Assembly: GCA_003402375.1 (NCBI GenBank)
Contig: QFXJ01000050.1
Location: 1 to 64,000, forward strand
DNA: 64,000 bases
Reading direction: 5' to 3'
Origin: Candidatus Nitrotoga sp. CP45
Lineage (GTDB): Bacteria; Pseudomonadota; Gammaproteobacteria; Burkholderiales; Gallionellaceae
Shown: positions 7,302 to 16,699 of the stretch, in pieces
How the letters are laid out: each line of letters begins with the position of its first letter
Numbering within the stretch: the stretch's first letter is position 1
Made by a program: the position numbers and the translations under genes
Notes under the pieces: model-generated
Seen by the model: the letters and a program-made list of their open reading frames with translations, nothing else
Databases searched by the model: none
Told to the model about the DNA's origin: nothing

Positions 7302-7907
7302 TTATTGCACTACTTCCGCTTTAGTGAGGATTACGTCCTCCAGCGGTACGTCCTGATGCCCCGACTTATTGCCCGTCTTGGCTTTGCGGATAGAATCCAG
7401 CACTTCTGTGCCAGACACCACTTTCCCGAATACGCAATAACCATAGCCCTGGCTACTGGATGCAGTGTAGTCGAGAAACATGTTGTCCTTTAAGTTAATG
7501 AAAAACTGCGCTGTGGCAGAGTGCGGATCGGAGGTACGGGCCATGGCGATTGTATATTTATCGTTCGTCAAGCCATTAGCTGCCTCGTTTCGAATTGTCG
7601 CCTTGGTGGGTTTTTCTTTCATGCCGGGCTCGAAGCCGCCGCCCTGAATCATGAAGCCATCGATTACGCGATGGAACAGCGTATTGTCGTAAAATCCGCT
7701 GTTCACGTAGTCGAGGAAATTCTTGACGGTGACAGGCGCTTTTTCAGCATCCAGTTCGATGGTGATATTGCCGTGGTTGGTATGCAGTTTGACCATGCTA
7801 ATTTTTCCTTTGTGGGCTGAGTGTTGTTGAGAAATGGGAGCCGCTTGTGCTGTGCACAATAGTAAGCAACTAAGCAGCAGGGTAGTGAATATTTCTTGAA
7901 GTTTCAT
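7302..7907 (-). CDS. ppiA: Exported cyclophilin-type peptidyl-prolyl isomerase
   Basis: The start at 7907 has an AGGA box upstream and yields a signal peptide, [17 protein letters not shown] with a cleavable AQA site, so the 201-residue protein should be periplasmic. The cyclophilin domain fills the remainder: [15 protein letters not shown] carries the catalytic Arg of the FHRVI motif, and [19 protein letters not shown] carries the substrate-binding residues. It catalyses cis-trans isomerisation at proline bonds during folding. The neighbouring 8061-8588 gene is a close paralogue without a signal peptide, which points to a tandem duplication with different compartments. Confidence 0.88.
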   Translation of the reverse strand: MKLQEIFTTLLLSCLLLCTAQAAPISQQHSAHKGKISMVKLHTNHGNITIELDAEKAPVTVKNFLDYVNSGFYDNTLFHRVIDGFMIQGGGFEPGMKEKPTKATIRNEAANGLTNDKYTIAMARTSDPHSATAQFFINLKDNMFLDYTASSSQGYGYCVFGKVVSGTEVLDSIRKAKTGNKSGHQDVPLEDVILTKAEVVQ

Positions 7908-8060
7908 TATATGATTTCCTCGTAAATGATATGAAGACAATTACCACACTTAACTAATGTCCACGCGGTTTAAAGATTGTTACTCAATAATTTTACTCTC
8001 AGCTTAATAAGGTAGGCTTCTCGGTTTGTACAACCGACAAGTCCCAAACGCTATTTTCCA

Positions 8061-8588
8061 TCACTGCACTTCTTCAGCCTTCTTGAGAACGACCTCCTCC
8101 AAGGGGACGTTTTCGAGTCCATAGCGAGTGCCGACTGCGACCTTGCTGATAACATCCACAACTTCTGTGCCTCCCACTACCTTGCCAAACACACAGTAAC
8201 CATAGCCTTGCTTATCGGGTGCAGTGTAATTTAGGGAGTTATTATCTTTCAGGTTAATGAAAAATTGAGATGTGGCGGAGTGGGGGGCAGATGAGCGCGC
8301 CATGGCGATAGTGTATTTGTCATTCTTCAGGCCATTGGCAGCCTCATTTTTTATGGGCGGATTAGTAGATTTTAGTGACATCTTTGCAATGCTGCTCATC
8401 GAAACTGTTCCCAGTGAGTAGTTATAGCCACCTCCCTGAATTACGAATCCATCGATCACACGATGGAATAAAGTCTTGTAGTAAAAACCACTGTTAACAT
8501 ATTCGAGGAAATTTTTAACAGTGGCAGGCGCCTTCTCGGCATCCAGTTCGAGTGTGATTATTCCATAATTGGTATGCAGTTTAACCAT
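8061..8588 (-). CDS. ppiB: Cytoplasmic cyclophilin-type peptidyl-prolyl isomerase
   Basis: An AGGAG box precedes the ATG at 8588. The 175-residue product begins directly with the domain (MVKLHTNYGIITLELD), has no signal peptide, and keeps [15 protein letters not shown] and ATSQFFINL. Compared with the 7302-7907 paralogue it carries an insertion of ~14 residues after the GGGY stretch (around SLGTVSMSSIAKMSLKS), which is not usual for PpiB. It is probably the cytosolic partner of the exported copy. Confidence 0.87.
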   Translation of the reverse strand: MVKLHTNYGIITLELDAEKAPATVKNFLEYVNSGFYYKTLFHRVIDGFVIQGGGYNYSLGTVSMSSIAKMSLKSTNPPIKNEAANGLKNDKYTIAMARSSAPHSATSQFFINLKDNNSLNYTAPDKQGYGYCVFGKVVGGTEVVDVISKVAVGTRYGLENVPLEEVVLKKAEEVQ

Positions 8589-8844
8589 GCTAAATTCTCC
8601 TTATATTGTTGAAGGTTGGGAAAAGTGCCAGTTGGTGCGGCGCACCATCGCATACAACTGAGCGGCAGGGAAAGTGATGTGCCCGGGGTTTCATATGCTA
8701 TCTCTAAATATGCGTGTGATATATACGCGGCATAGCATTGCATTTTCCGGTATGTATTGAAGATATGAAATCAATATGGATGTCAGTGCAAGTCAGGGTC
8801 AGAGACTGGGAGGCATCGGCAGTTAGGCTGAGGGGCATGTTAAA

Positions 8845-9852
8845 TTATTTTACGGCACGCTCTTCTTGGATTAGCCATCTGTCGTTGGATTTTACCAGAA
8901 GCATGATTTTGTCGAAGGACGTGTTTAAGTAGTCGGAGCGATAGGATTGGTGAAAGGTAACGGTGGCATGGTTTTCATCCAGGAAGCTGATCTTTTCATT
9001 GCTGATATTGATCTCGATATATTTGGGTGCGCTGACCCGCGCCTTGCTTGCGCTTTCCCACTGGTCGCGGTTTTCGCCGTTCGGGGTTTTGAAATCGATC
9101 GCATAGAAATCTAAGTATTTGTTGATATTTTGGGACGACCATACTTCAACCCATTCATGCAATGTCTTCAACACTTCAGCGTCATTATGGGCAGCCAGCT
9201 TTTTAATCATTGCGGGCTTTGTGGATGAAACGGATTCGGGTACGGCAGTGATTACTTTGGGCGATGCAGGTATTGTCCCAGGAGCGGCGGCTTGCGGCTT
9301 GGCTGCACTAACAGTGGCGGTATTCGGTTTATTCTTGGGGAAAAGGTCATTAATCAGGGCAAGTTTGCTCTGTGTGGCGGAATTTTTCCGGTCTAGTTGT
9401 AGCGCGCGCTCATAAGCTTGACTTGCCATTTTTGCGTAGATATCGCCTAAATTTTCCTGTGCGGTGGCATAGTTTGGATGGTTGTGGATCGCCCTTTCCA
9501 ATGCGATTTTGGCCTTGTCGTATTGGCCTAGACCCGCATATAACACGGCGAGGTTGTTATATGGTTCCGGTAGTTCTGGATAATCCTCAGTCAACGATTG
9601 GAATATGCTGATCGCGTCATTGGTTTTAGACTGAGTAGTGAGGATTAGCCCTTTCAGAAAGCGGGCCTGTGCGTCCTTGGGCTTGTTGACGAGATAGGTG
9701 TCAACCCGTTTTAGTGCTTGCGCATGCTGATTCTGCTTGAACAGCTTGTTGATATCCTGGATTTCATCCGCGCCTACTGTGAAGCCGAAGCTTAATAACA
9801 GTGCGCCTCCACATAATGTTACGTAGCGGCCAAAACGGTTGAATTTATCCAT
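8845..9852 (-). CDS. Exported TPR protein with NTF2-like C-terminal domain
   Basis: The start at 9852 is chosen because it gives a signal peptide (MDKFNRFGRYVTLCGGALLL, cleavage near VGA-DE); the frame could start upstream at 9960. The 335-residue product contains about four tetratricopeptide repeats over residues ~35-170 (PEPYNNLAVLYAGLGQYDKA is typical), an Ala/Pro/Thr-rich linker, and a C-terminal domain of ~110 residues. That last domain resembles the NTF2/SnoaL-like fold seen in Cds6-type proteins attached to L,D-transpeptidases. It probably acts as a periplasmic scaffold, perhaps in envelope maintenance; partners are unknown. Confidence 0.65.
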   Translation of the reverse strand: MDKFNRFGRYVTLCGGALLLSFGFTVGADEIQDINKLFKQNQHAQALKRVDTYLVNKPKDAQARFLKGLILTTQSKTNDAISIFQSLTEDYPELPEPYNNLAVLYAGLGQYDKAKIALERAIHNHPNYATAQENLGDIYAKMASQAYERALQLDRKNSATQSKLALINDLFPKNKPNTATVSAAKPQAAAPGTIPASPKVITAVPESVSSTKPAMIKKLAAHNDAEVLKTLHEWVEVWSSQNINKYLDFYAIDFKTPNGENRDQWESASKARVSAPKYIEINISNEKISFLDENHATVTFHQSYRSDYLNTSFDKIMLLVKSNDRWLIQEERAVK

Positions 9853-10156
9853 TATGTGGTACTTTACCGGAATGATTTTATGGTTGATACGAAAGATTTT
9901 GTTCGCTTGAGCGTATAAATAATTACGCCACGTTTTTACCAAAACTTCTCTATCAGTCAATCCTGCGCGATCATCACGCGAAATTTATGAAGCATTCAGA
10001 ATAAATGGGTACCCAAGGGAACCGGATTCTATCAAACCTGCCCATTTTTTTCACAGCTTATCGTATCGGCTGACAAGGTGATCCATGCTTCATCTGTTTG
10101 AGTAAGGAGATTTTCGGGTAAAATTGTTGCTCTTGCCTTAAAAGAACCATCGAATA

Positions 10157-11833
10157 ATGAGCAGCCACACACAAGCACCCATCCCCCACTTCATCCGCAA
10201 TATTATTGAGGCCGATCTGGCGAGTGGTAAACATACCGATATTGTCACACGCTTCCCGCCGGAGCCGAATGGATATCTGCACATTGGCCATGCCAAGTCT
10301 ATTTGCCTAAACTTTGGTTTGGCGCTTGACTACCAGGGCCACTGCAATTTGCGCTTTGACGACACTAATCCAGAAAAGGAAAGCGAGGAATATGCACGCG
10401 CTATTCAGGAGGACGTTCAATGGTTGGGCTTTCAATGGCAGGGTGAGGTGCGCTGGGCGTCTGATTATTTCGAGCAGCTTTACAGCTTTGCGGTCGAATT
10501 AATCAAGCAAGGCAAAGCTTACGTGGATGATCTCAGCGCTGAGGAAATGCGCGAATATCGTGGCACACTTACGCATCCGGGCAAACCCAGCCCGTACCGT
10601 GAGCGCTCTGTAGCTGAAAATCTTGACCTGTTTCAGCGCATGCGCGCTGGTGAGTTTGCCGATGGCGCCAAAGTACTGCGCGCTAAAATCGACATGGCTT
10701 CTGGCAATATCAACTTGCGCGACCCGGCAATTTACCGCATTCGTCGCGCGCATCACATCCGCACGGCCGATATTTGGTGCATCTACCCGATGTATGACTA
10801 CACTCACTGTATTTCCGATGCGCTAGAGTGTATTACTCACTCGTTATGTACACTGGAGTTTGAAGATCACCGGCCCTTATATGACTGGGTGCTGGATCAG
10901 TTGGCTGTACCGTCCCATCCCCGACAAATTGAATTCTCGCGCCTGGAATTACGCTACACCATAACCAGCAAGCGCAAGCTATTACAACTTGTCACCGAGC
11001 AACATGTATCCGGCTGGGATGATCCACGTATGCCGACCATTATCGGTATGCGTAGACGCGGATACACACCGCAAGGCATCCGCGAATTTACGCGCAGGAT
11101 TGGCATTTCCAAGAGTGAAAACGTGGTTGACATGGCTGTGCTGGAAGCATGTATCCGCGAAGATTTAGAGGCGCGTGCGGCGCGCGTGATGGCGGTGGTT
11201 AAACCGCTGAAGGTCATTATCAGTAATTTTGTGGCAGGTGAGAGCCAATCACGCGAAGCTGGCTTTCATCCGGAGCACCCAGAATTCGGTAGCCGCATAG
11301 TGCCGTTCAGCAAAGAGATTTGGATTGAGGTCGACGATTTTACCGAAAATCCACCCGCAGGCTGGCAGCGTTTGACACCCGGTGGTGAGGTGCGTTTGCG
11401 CTACAGCTATGTGATGCGCTGTGATGAAGTAGTAAAAGATATTGCCGGTAACGTAATCGAACTTCGCTGCTCTATTGATCAAGATACGCTGGGCAAGAAC
11501 CCGGCAGGGCGCAAGGTGAAGGGCGTGATCCACTGGCTGTCCGCTGAACATGCACTGCCTGCGGAGATTCGTTTGTATGACCGCTTGTTCACCGTGCCGG
11601 AACCAGACAACGACAAGGCGCGCGATTTCTGTGAATTCATCAACCCAACGTCACTGACTGTGGTACAGGGCTGGGTTGAACCTGCCGTGCGTGACGCGGC
11701 ACCTGAAACACATTACCAGTTTGAGCGTCTCGGATATTTCTGCACCGATCGGCATGAGCACGAACCAGGTGGAAAACTGACGTTCAATCGCACCGTGACC
11801 CTCAAAGATTCGTGGACGAAAGATCACGGTTAA
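10157..11833 (+). CDS. glnS: Glutaminyl-tRNA synthetase
   Basis: GlnS charges tRNA-Gln with glutamine. The 558-residue protein has the class I signature HIGH in [12 protein letters not shown] at ~40 and the KMSKS-loop equivalent [10 protein letters not shown] at ~270, with GWDDPRMPT following as in GlnS rather than GltX. The C-terminal beta-barrel anticodon-binding region (ending [13 protein letters not shown]) is complete. The gene is followed by cysS with a 136 bp gap and they are read in the same direction. Confidence 0.97.
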   Translation: MSSHTQAPIPHFIRNIIEADLASGKHTDIVTRFPPEPNGYLHIGHAKSICLNFGLALDYQGHCNLRFDDTNPEKESEEYARAIQEDVQWLGFQWQGEVRWASDYFEQLYSFAVELIKQGKAYVDDLSAEEMREYRGTLTHPGKPSPYRERSVAENLDLFQRMRAGEFADGAKVLRAKIDMASGNINLRDPAIYRIRRAHHIRTADIWCIYPMYDYTHCISDALECITHSLCTLEFEDHRPLYDWVLDQLAVPSHPRQIEFSRLELRYTITSKRKLLQLVTEQHVSGWDDPRMPTIIGMRRRGYTPQGIREFTRRIGISKSENVVDMAVLEACIREDLEARAARVMAVVKPLKVIISNFVAGESQSREAGFHPEHPEFGSRIVPFSKEIWIEVDDFTENPPAGWQRLTPGGEVRLRYSYVMRCDEVVKDIAGNVIELRCSIDQDTLGKNPAGRKVKGVIHWLSAEHALPAEIRLYDRLFTVPEPDNDKARDFCEFINPTSLTVVQGWVEPAVRDAAPETHYQFERLGYFCTDRHEHEPGGKLTFNRTVTLKDSWTKDHG

Positions 11834-11969
11834 GCAAGCGGTATCAATTCATATGCGTACTGTGGTATCTGTGGATGAATAATATGGCGGAAGGTAAAAT
11901 CCGTACAGCATCCAAGCCAGCGTTGCTGGTACGTAGACAATCAAGAAAAGTTTGCTCTAAAGGTTTTTG

Positions 11970-13379
11970 ATGCTGAAAATTTACAATACTCTCACCCGCG
12001 ACAAGCAGGACTTTATTCCCATTGAACCTGGCAAAGTTCGAATGTATGTATGCGGTATGACGGTTTATGATTATTGCCATCTCGGTCATGCGCGGGTGAT
12101 GGTGGCATTCGACATGGTATATCGCTGGCTTAAGGCAAGCGGGCTGGACATAACCTATGTGCGTAATATCACCGATATTGACGACAAAATTATCAAGCGT
12201 GCGGCGGAAAATTCTGAATCTATCCATGCACTCACGCAGCGTTTCATTGATGCGATGCACGAGGATGAACGTGCATTAGGCATTCTGCCACCGGATTTTG
12301 AACCCCGAGCTACTCAATACATACCGCAAATGCTGGACATGATCGCCAGGCTGGAAGCTAACGGGTTAGCCTATCAAGCCGCTGATGGAGATATGAATTA
12401 TGCAGTGCGCAAATTTGCCAATTACGGCAAATTATCTGGCAAAACACTGGCGGATTTGCGTGCCGGCGAGCGTGTGGACGTGAATGACGGCAAGCTTGAT
12501 CCGCTCGACTTCGTACTGTGGAAACATGCCAAAGAGAGCGAGCCCGACGAAGTGAAATGGGATTCTCCTTGGGGGGAAGGGCGACCTGGTTGGCATATTG
12601 AATGTTCGGCGATGAGCCTGGCAACGCTGGGTAAACATTTCGATATTCACGGTGGGGGTGCCGACTTGCAGTTTCCGCACCACGAAAATGAGATCGCACA
12701 AAGTGAGGGCGCTTGTCAGTGCAAATCTGTGAATGTCTGGATGCACAATGGCTTCGTGCGCGTAGACAACGAAAAAATGTCGAAAAGCCTTGGTAATTTT
12801 TTTACCATCCGCGAGGTGCTGAATAAATATGATGCGGAAGTCGTGCGTTTTTTTATCCTGCGCGCGCATTATCGCAGCCAGCTGAACTATTCCGATGCGC
12901 ATCTGGACGATGCAAAACAATCATTAAACCGCCTGTACACGGCATTAAAAAATATTGCTGTGCCTATCGAAACGAGTTCAATCAATTGGAACGAACCTTA
13001 CCCACAGCGTTTTAAAACGGCAATGAATGATGATTTCAACACGCCTGAAGCGATGGCAGTCCTGTTCGACCTGGCAAATGAGGTGAATCGCAACCAATCA
13101 GTAGAAGCTGCAAAGAAACTTAAGATGTTAGGTGACGTGCTCGGCTTGTTGCAGCAAAATCCTGATGATTATCTGCAAGGAAAAAACTTCGTCAAATTGA
13201 CTACAGCTACCTTTTCGATGACCACAACCCCTATAAATGTCGAGGCTCTAATTGCCGAACGAACTGTCGCCAAACAATCCAAAAATTTCGCTGAATCCGA
13301 CCGTATCCGTAAGGAGCTTTTAGAAGCAGGAATTGTGCTGGAAGACTCTGCATCCGGCACCACTTGGCGACGTTCGTAG
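11970..13379 (+). CDS. cysS: Cysteinyl-tRNA synthetase
   Basis: CysS charges tRNA-Cys. ATG at 11970 is preferred to the adjacent TTG at 11967. The 469-residue protein shows the zinc-binding cysteine in YVCGMTVYD, the class I HLGHARV motif at ~38, the GWHIECSAM zinc and active-site segment at ~208, [10 protein letters not shown], and the loop [11 protein letters not shown] at ~267. The C-terminal tRNA-binding part is complete. A dispersed repeat and hairpin follow the stop codon. Confidence 0.97.
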   Translation: MLKIYNTLTRDKQDFIPIEPGKVRMYVCGMTVYDYCHLGHARVMVAFDMVYRWLKASGLDITYVRNITDIDDKIIKRAAENSESIHALTQRFIDAMHEDERALGILPPDFEPRATQYIPQMLDMIARLEANGLAYQAADGDMNYAVRKFANYGKLSGKTLADLRAGERVDVNDGKLDPLDFVLWKHAKESEPDEVKWDSPWGEGRPGWHIECSAMSLATLGKHFDIHGGGADLQFPHHENEIAQSEGACQCKSVNVWMHNGFVRVDNEKMSKSLGNFFTIREVLNKYDAEVVRFFILRAHYRSQLNYSDAHLDDAKQSLNRLYTALKNIAVPIETSSINWNEPYPQRFKTAMNDDFNTPEAMAVLFDLANEVNRNQSVEAAKKLKMLGDVLGLLQQNPDDYLQGKNFVKLTTATFSMTTTPINVEALIAERTVAKQSKNFAESDRIRKELLEAGIVLEDSASGTTWRRS

Positions 13380-13380
13380 G

Positions 13381-13428
13381 CCTGTCGAAAGATGAATGGA
13401 TTTCGACAAGCCCAACCCGAACGGGGTT
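13381..13428. repeat. Dispersed TTCGACAAGCCC...GAACGG repeat copy
   Basis: Just after cysS, CTGTCGAAA and TTTCGACAAG form an inverted pair, followed by CCCAACCCGAACGGGG. The sequence resembles the intergenic element written TTCGACAGGCTC-AGGGCGAACGG that is scattered through many proteobacterial genomes; a better copy is at 56252-56275. It may serve as a terminator for cysS. Confidence 0.45.
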
Positions 13429-13606
13429 AATATTTCATTATGCCAAATCAATATTTTAGACAAATATAATAGTAGTTAAGTATTTAGGATATAACGACTC
13501 GAAGACGGAGGACGAGAGGGGCTGACAGGCTACTAGGAATTGCATAGGATTCTGATTAGAATGTAGCACCGCGTTGATTAAAATGTAATTTTAAGCGTAA
13601 CGACAA

Positions 13607-14065
13607 ATGCAATTTACCCACTTTACCGATTATTCATTACGTACCTTAATTTATTTAGGCGCACAGCAAAACATGTTGGCTACGATCAGCGATGTTGCTG
13701 AGAAATATGGTATTTCGCAGAGTCACTTAACGAAAGTCGTGCACCAACTGGCCAATCGCGGCTATATTCAAACCACGCGCGGCAAGGGTGGAGGAATGCG
13801 CTTGGCGCGCTTACCACAATTGATCAACATCGGGGATGTAGTGCGCGATATGGAAGAAAATATCAATCTGGTCGAATGTTTCAATGCAAAAAAACAAGGT
13901 TGCCCCTTAATACCCACGTGTATCCTCAAATCAGTGCTAGCAGAAGCGAGCAGAAACTTCTTTGCCACTTTAGACCGCTATACTCTCGCAGACTTATTGA
14001 CTAATCAATCATCTCTGAAAAAAATACCTGAACTCCAGAAAAGCGCGCATTCAAGCCCATATTAG
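13607..14065 (+). CDS. nsrR: NsrR-type Rrf2 regulator, nitric oxide sensor
   Basis: The 152-residue Rrf2-family protein opens with MQFTHFTDYSLRTLIYL and has a winged helix at ~25-60 (ISQSHLTKVVHQL, TTRGKGGGMRLA). The three cysteines in VECFNAKKQGCPLIPTC match the iron-sulfur ligand spacing of NsrR rather than IscR, and the tail FFATLDRYTLADL is also NsrR-like. NsrR represses nitrite and NO stress genes and lets go when NO attacks its cluster. A likely target is the ncgABC-nirK promoter in this window. An IS3 remnant lies right behind the gene. Confidence 0.9.
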   Translation: MQFTHFTDYSLRTLIYLGAQQNMLATISDVAEKYGISQSHLTKVVHQLANRGYIQTTRGKGGGMRLARLPQLINIGDVVRDMEENINLVECFNAKKQGCPLIPTCILKSVLAEASRNFFATLDRYTLADLLTNQSSLKKIPELQKSAHSSPY

Positions 14066-14144
14066 AGGTGTCCTTATAGATTTGTTGCTGGCGTCTTAGC
14101 TCGCCCATAAAGAAACCCCACGAATTAAACGTTGCTTATCATAT

Positions 14145-14459
14145 TCACTGTGTAAAAAAGCCATTGCGCCGTATTACCCGAGCAGCGGTGAGCGGGACCG
14201 TCCACTCATTGGCTTGGTTCGAATGCTGCGTATGTATGTCGCGCAGCAATACTTTGGGTTGATGGCGTCGCCGTGGGTTGTAGTAGTCCTCAATCCAGGT
14301 GAATACGGCGAAGCGTACTTCGCGTTTGGTCGGCCAGCTATGGCGGTTGATCAGCTCGCACTCCAGACTGGCAAAGAAGCTTTGTGCCATGGCGTTATCG
14401 TAAGCATCGCCAACATTCCCATGGAAATCTAAATGCCCATTTCCACACCGGACCTCCAT
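14145..14459 (-). pseudogene. IS3-family transposase remnant (orfB C-terminus)
   Basis: GNVGDAYDNAMAQSFFASL, ECELINRHSW and FTWIEDYYNPRRRH are the C-terminal end of an IS3-family DDE integrase, including the last catalytic Glu region. The N-terminal catalytic part is absent and the sequence after RRRH does not match the expected LGY/SP ending, so the reading frame appears shifted or replaced. This is a decayed fragment, not a working element. Confidence 0.75.
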
Positions 14460-14530
14460 TCATGTGGCATATTGTCACAACTAAAGCCAGTGGTTTAAAC
14501 CTTGTGATTAATTAACAAAGACGAAAATTT

Positions 14531-15385
14531 ATGAAAAAATTGAACTCCTTTGAACTGATTTGGGCATCAGCGATATATATATTGGTGGCCGGCGCAAATG
14601 CAACACCCGTGAACAAACCCCAGGAAGATAACGTTCAGCAACCCCAAGGGACAAGCATACAAAAGCTGGCCCAAGAAACCGTGATAATAACGGATGAAGA
14701 ATTAACAAAGCTTGCGGCAAACCATAGTGGTAATTGTAATGCCGCGCCTGATCCTGCAAAAGCGCAATACATTATTGGCTATGGCAGCTTGATGCAAGAT
14801 GAATCACGTAAACGAACGACGCCCAACGCCAACACTGCTTATCCCGTTAAGGTCAATGGGTACCAACGTGGTTGGTTTACTAAAGGCAGCGGGATTGGTT
14901 TTAGCACCACTTTTTTGGGTGTCGTACAGAGCAAAGAGAGTGCGCTGAATGCCGCAATTTATCTGATTGATGTAACAGAAATCACCACTATGGATAAGCG
15001 GGAATTTTCTTATTGTCGATTAGCAGTGGAACCAGAAAACTATTCATTACTTAAGCAAAACATTCCACTGTCGCCCGGACAAACCTGGATTTACGTCAAT
15101 AAACCAGACACCATTGCTACAGCGAACAGACGCTATCCCATTGTTCAATCTTATGTGGATATTTTTTTATCCGGCTGCCTGGAACTGGAACAACGTTTTG
15201 AACTAAAAGATTTTGCCAAGCAATGTCTTTTTACCACGAGCAATTGGTCAACTCAGTGGGTAAATGATCGCATTTATCCACGGCGTCCTTTTATCTACCA
15301 ACCAAAGGCCGGGCGAATTGACCAGCTTCTAAAAGAACATCTACCACAGTATTTTCAGCATATCCGTATTGAGCAATCAGAATAA
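14531..15385 (+). CDS. Exported gamma-glutamylcyclotransferase-fold protein
   Basis: The 284-residue product starts with a signal peptide (MKKLNSFELIWASAIYILVA, likely cut near ANA-TP). After a linker, residues ~80-200 show the GGCT/AIG2 fold: IIGYGSLM supplies the substrate-binding loop, and the acidic residue in MDKREFSYCRL sits where the family has its catalytic Glu. Most such enzymes are cytoplasmic, releasing 5-oxoproline from gamma-glutamyl peptides; export is unusual and the substrate here is unknown. Gene neighbours are an IS3 remnant and, convergently, a radical SAM gene. Confidence 0.65.
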   Translation: MKKLNSFELIWASAIYILVAGANATPVNKPQEDNVQQPQGTSIQKLAQETVIITDEELTKLAANHSGNCNAAPDPAKAQYIIGYGSLMQDESRKRTTPNANTAYPVKVNGYQRGWFTKGSGIGFSTTFLGVVQSKESALNAAIYLIDVTEITTMDKREFSYCRLAVEPENYSLLKQNIPLSPGQTWIYVNKPDTIATANRRYPIVQSYVDIFLSGCLELEQRFELKDFAKQCLFTTSNWSTQWVNDRIYPRRPFIYQPKAGRIDQLLKEHLPQYFQHIRIEQSE

Positions 15386-15438
15386 TCGTGCCCGACTTTT
15401 CTGATACGTTACGAAAAAATCATAAGATGGTTACCCCT

Positions 15439-16395
15439 TCACTTTTCAGGTAACCCGCTCTTATTAGCACTCCAGTAGGTGATGGGGCTCCAGAACGACG
15501 GCCCTTCATTACCGATCGGTCCGACGTCGCAATTGCCGCAGACAGACATTGCTACACGATTATCTGTCTGTTCCTGCTTGAATTTACGACGTGCTTCGCC
15601 GACTAAAATGTCACTGAATTTCTGTGTCTTGAGATTGCCCAATACACCAGCTTGCGGATGCATACAACAGGGTACAACCGTACCATCGGCATCAACATAT
15701 AGCTGATTGATTTCACCAAACCAGGGATGTGCATCGAATTCTTTTGCGTCAGCCACAAATGTACAAGAACCGCGTGGTACAGCGAGCGCCCGCCCGGTCT
15801 TATTCTCCTGCGCTTGCGGCAATGCCATCCAGCGTCTAAACTCCGGAGTCCAGCCGCGCGGGCGCAACACAGACTCCCATCGGCGTGCATCTTCCTCAGA
15901 ATGAATGACAGTTCGCGTTAAAAGTTGCATTCCGGGCGCCCACCGATCCCGTAAGCTGGCCGCTCGCTCCAGGAACTCAATTAACTTTCCCCACTTCGAC
16001 GGCGGGCGTAAATGCTCATAACTTTCTGGCGTGCCATTGCCATCGCAACTCACAAACAGTTTGGTGACAACCTCTAACTTAAGCATCTCCTCAAAGTCGT
16101 CCCAATAAACTTTTTGGGCGTTGGTGCTGATTTCGACGACAGACACCTTCCAGCTCTGCTTAGGAATTTGCGCAACGATAGACGAGAGCTGCTTGTGTAA
16201 CAAAGGCTCCCCGTAATTAAAAAGACGCAACGAGTGAATACGCTCGACATCCATGTTGCCCAGGCAGCGTGCAAAATCATCTACCGAGATACGATAGATT
16301 TCTGGCTCCAGCGTCGAATTTGGACACCCTACACATTTTAACTGGCAGCCGTGTACGATATCAAAATGAACGGAGTAGAGGTGCTTCGGATGCAT
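15439..16395 (-). CDS. Radical SAM protein with C-terminal SPASM-like cysteines
   Basis: The start at 16395 is supported by AAGGAGTTAT just upstream; the frame extends to 16449. The 318-residue product begins MHPKHLYSVHFDIVHGC and holds CQLKCVGC (Cys17, Cys21, Cys24), the CxxxCxxC cluster that binds the [4Fe-4S] for S-adenosylmethionine cleavage. C-terminal cysteines in TVVPCCMHPQ and SVCGNCDVG look like SPASM or twitch auxiliary-cluster ligands. Such proteins modify peptides, sugars or cofactors. Placement beside the Wzt/Wzm exporter suggests a role in surface glycan or glycoprotein synthesis, but this is inference. Confidence 0.75.
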   Translation of the reverse strand: MHPKHLYSVHFDIVHGCQLKCVGCPNSTLEPEIYRISVDDFARCLGNMDVERIHSLRLFNYGEPLLHKQLSSIVAQIPKQSWKVSVVEISTNAQKVYWDDFEEMLKLEVVTKLFVSCDGNGTPESYEHLRPPSKWGKLIEFLERAASLRDRWAPGMQLLTRTVIHSEEDARRWESVLRPRGWTPEFRRWMALPQAQENKTGRALAVPRGSCTFVADAKEFDAHPWFGEINQLYVDADGTVVPCCMHPQAGVLGNLKTQKFSDILVGEARRKFKQEQTDNRVAMSVCGNCDVGPIGNEGPSFWSPITYWSANKSGLPEK

Positions 16396-16699
16396 ATAAC
16401 TCCTTGTAAATATACAAACTAATTCAGTGTGATGGCCAACAAAGACCATTCCCTTTCATTAAGCCATTTTCAGCGCCATCAACGGACGGTTCCGGCGTAC
16501 AAATCAGCGCTTCTCAACATATGCACTTTCGTACCCCGCTCGCTGCGTTACGACACTAACTAGCATTTTACCGAGCGGAAAAATCAATTTCAAAAACATA
16601 AAGTAACCTGATAGAACAGATACTACATAAATCATGCATACCAATTGTGAAGCACCTAGATGGTAACAAGAACAATCCGCACCATTCCCTCACTCAAGT

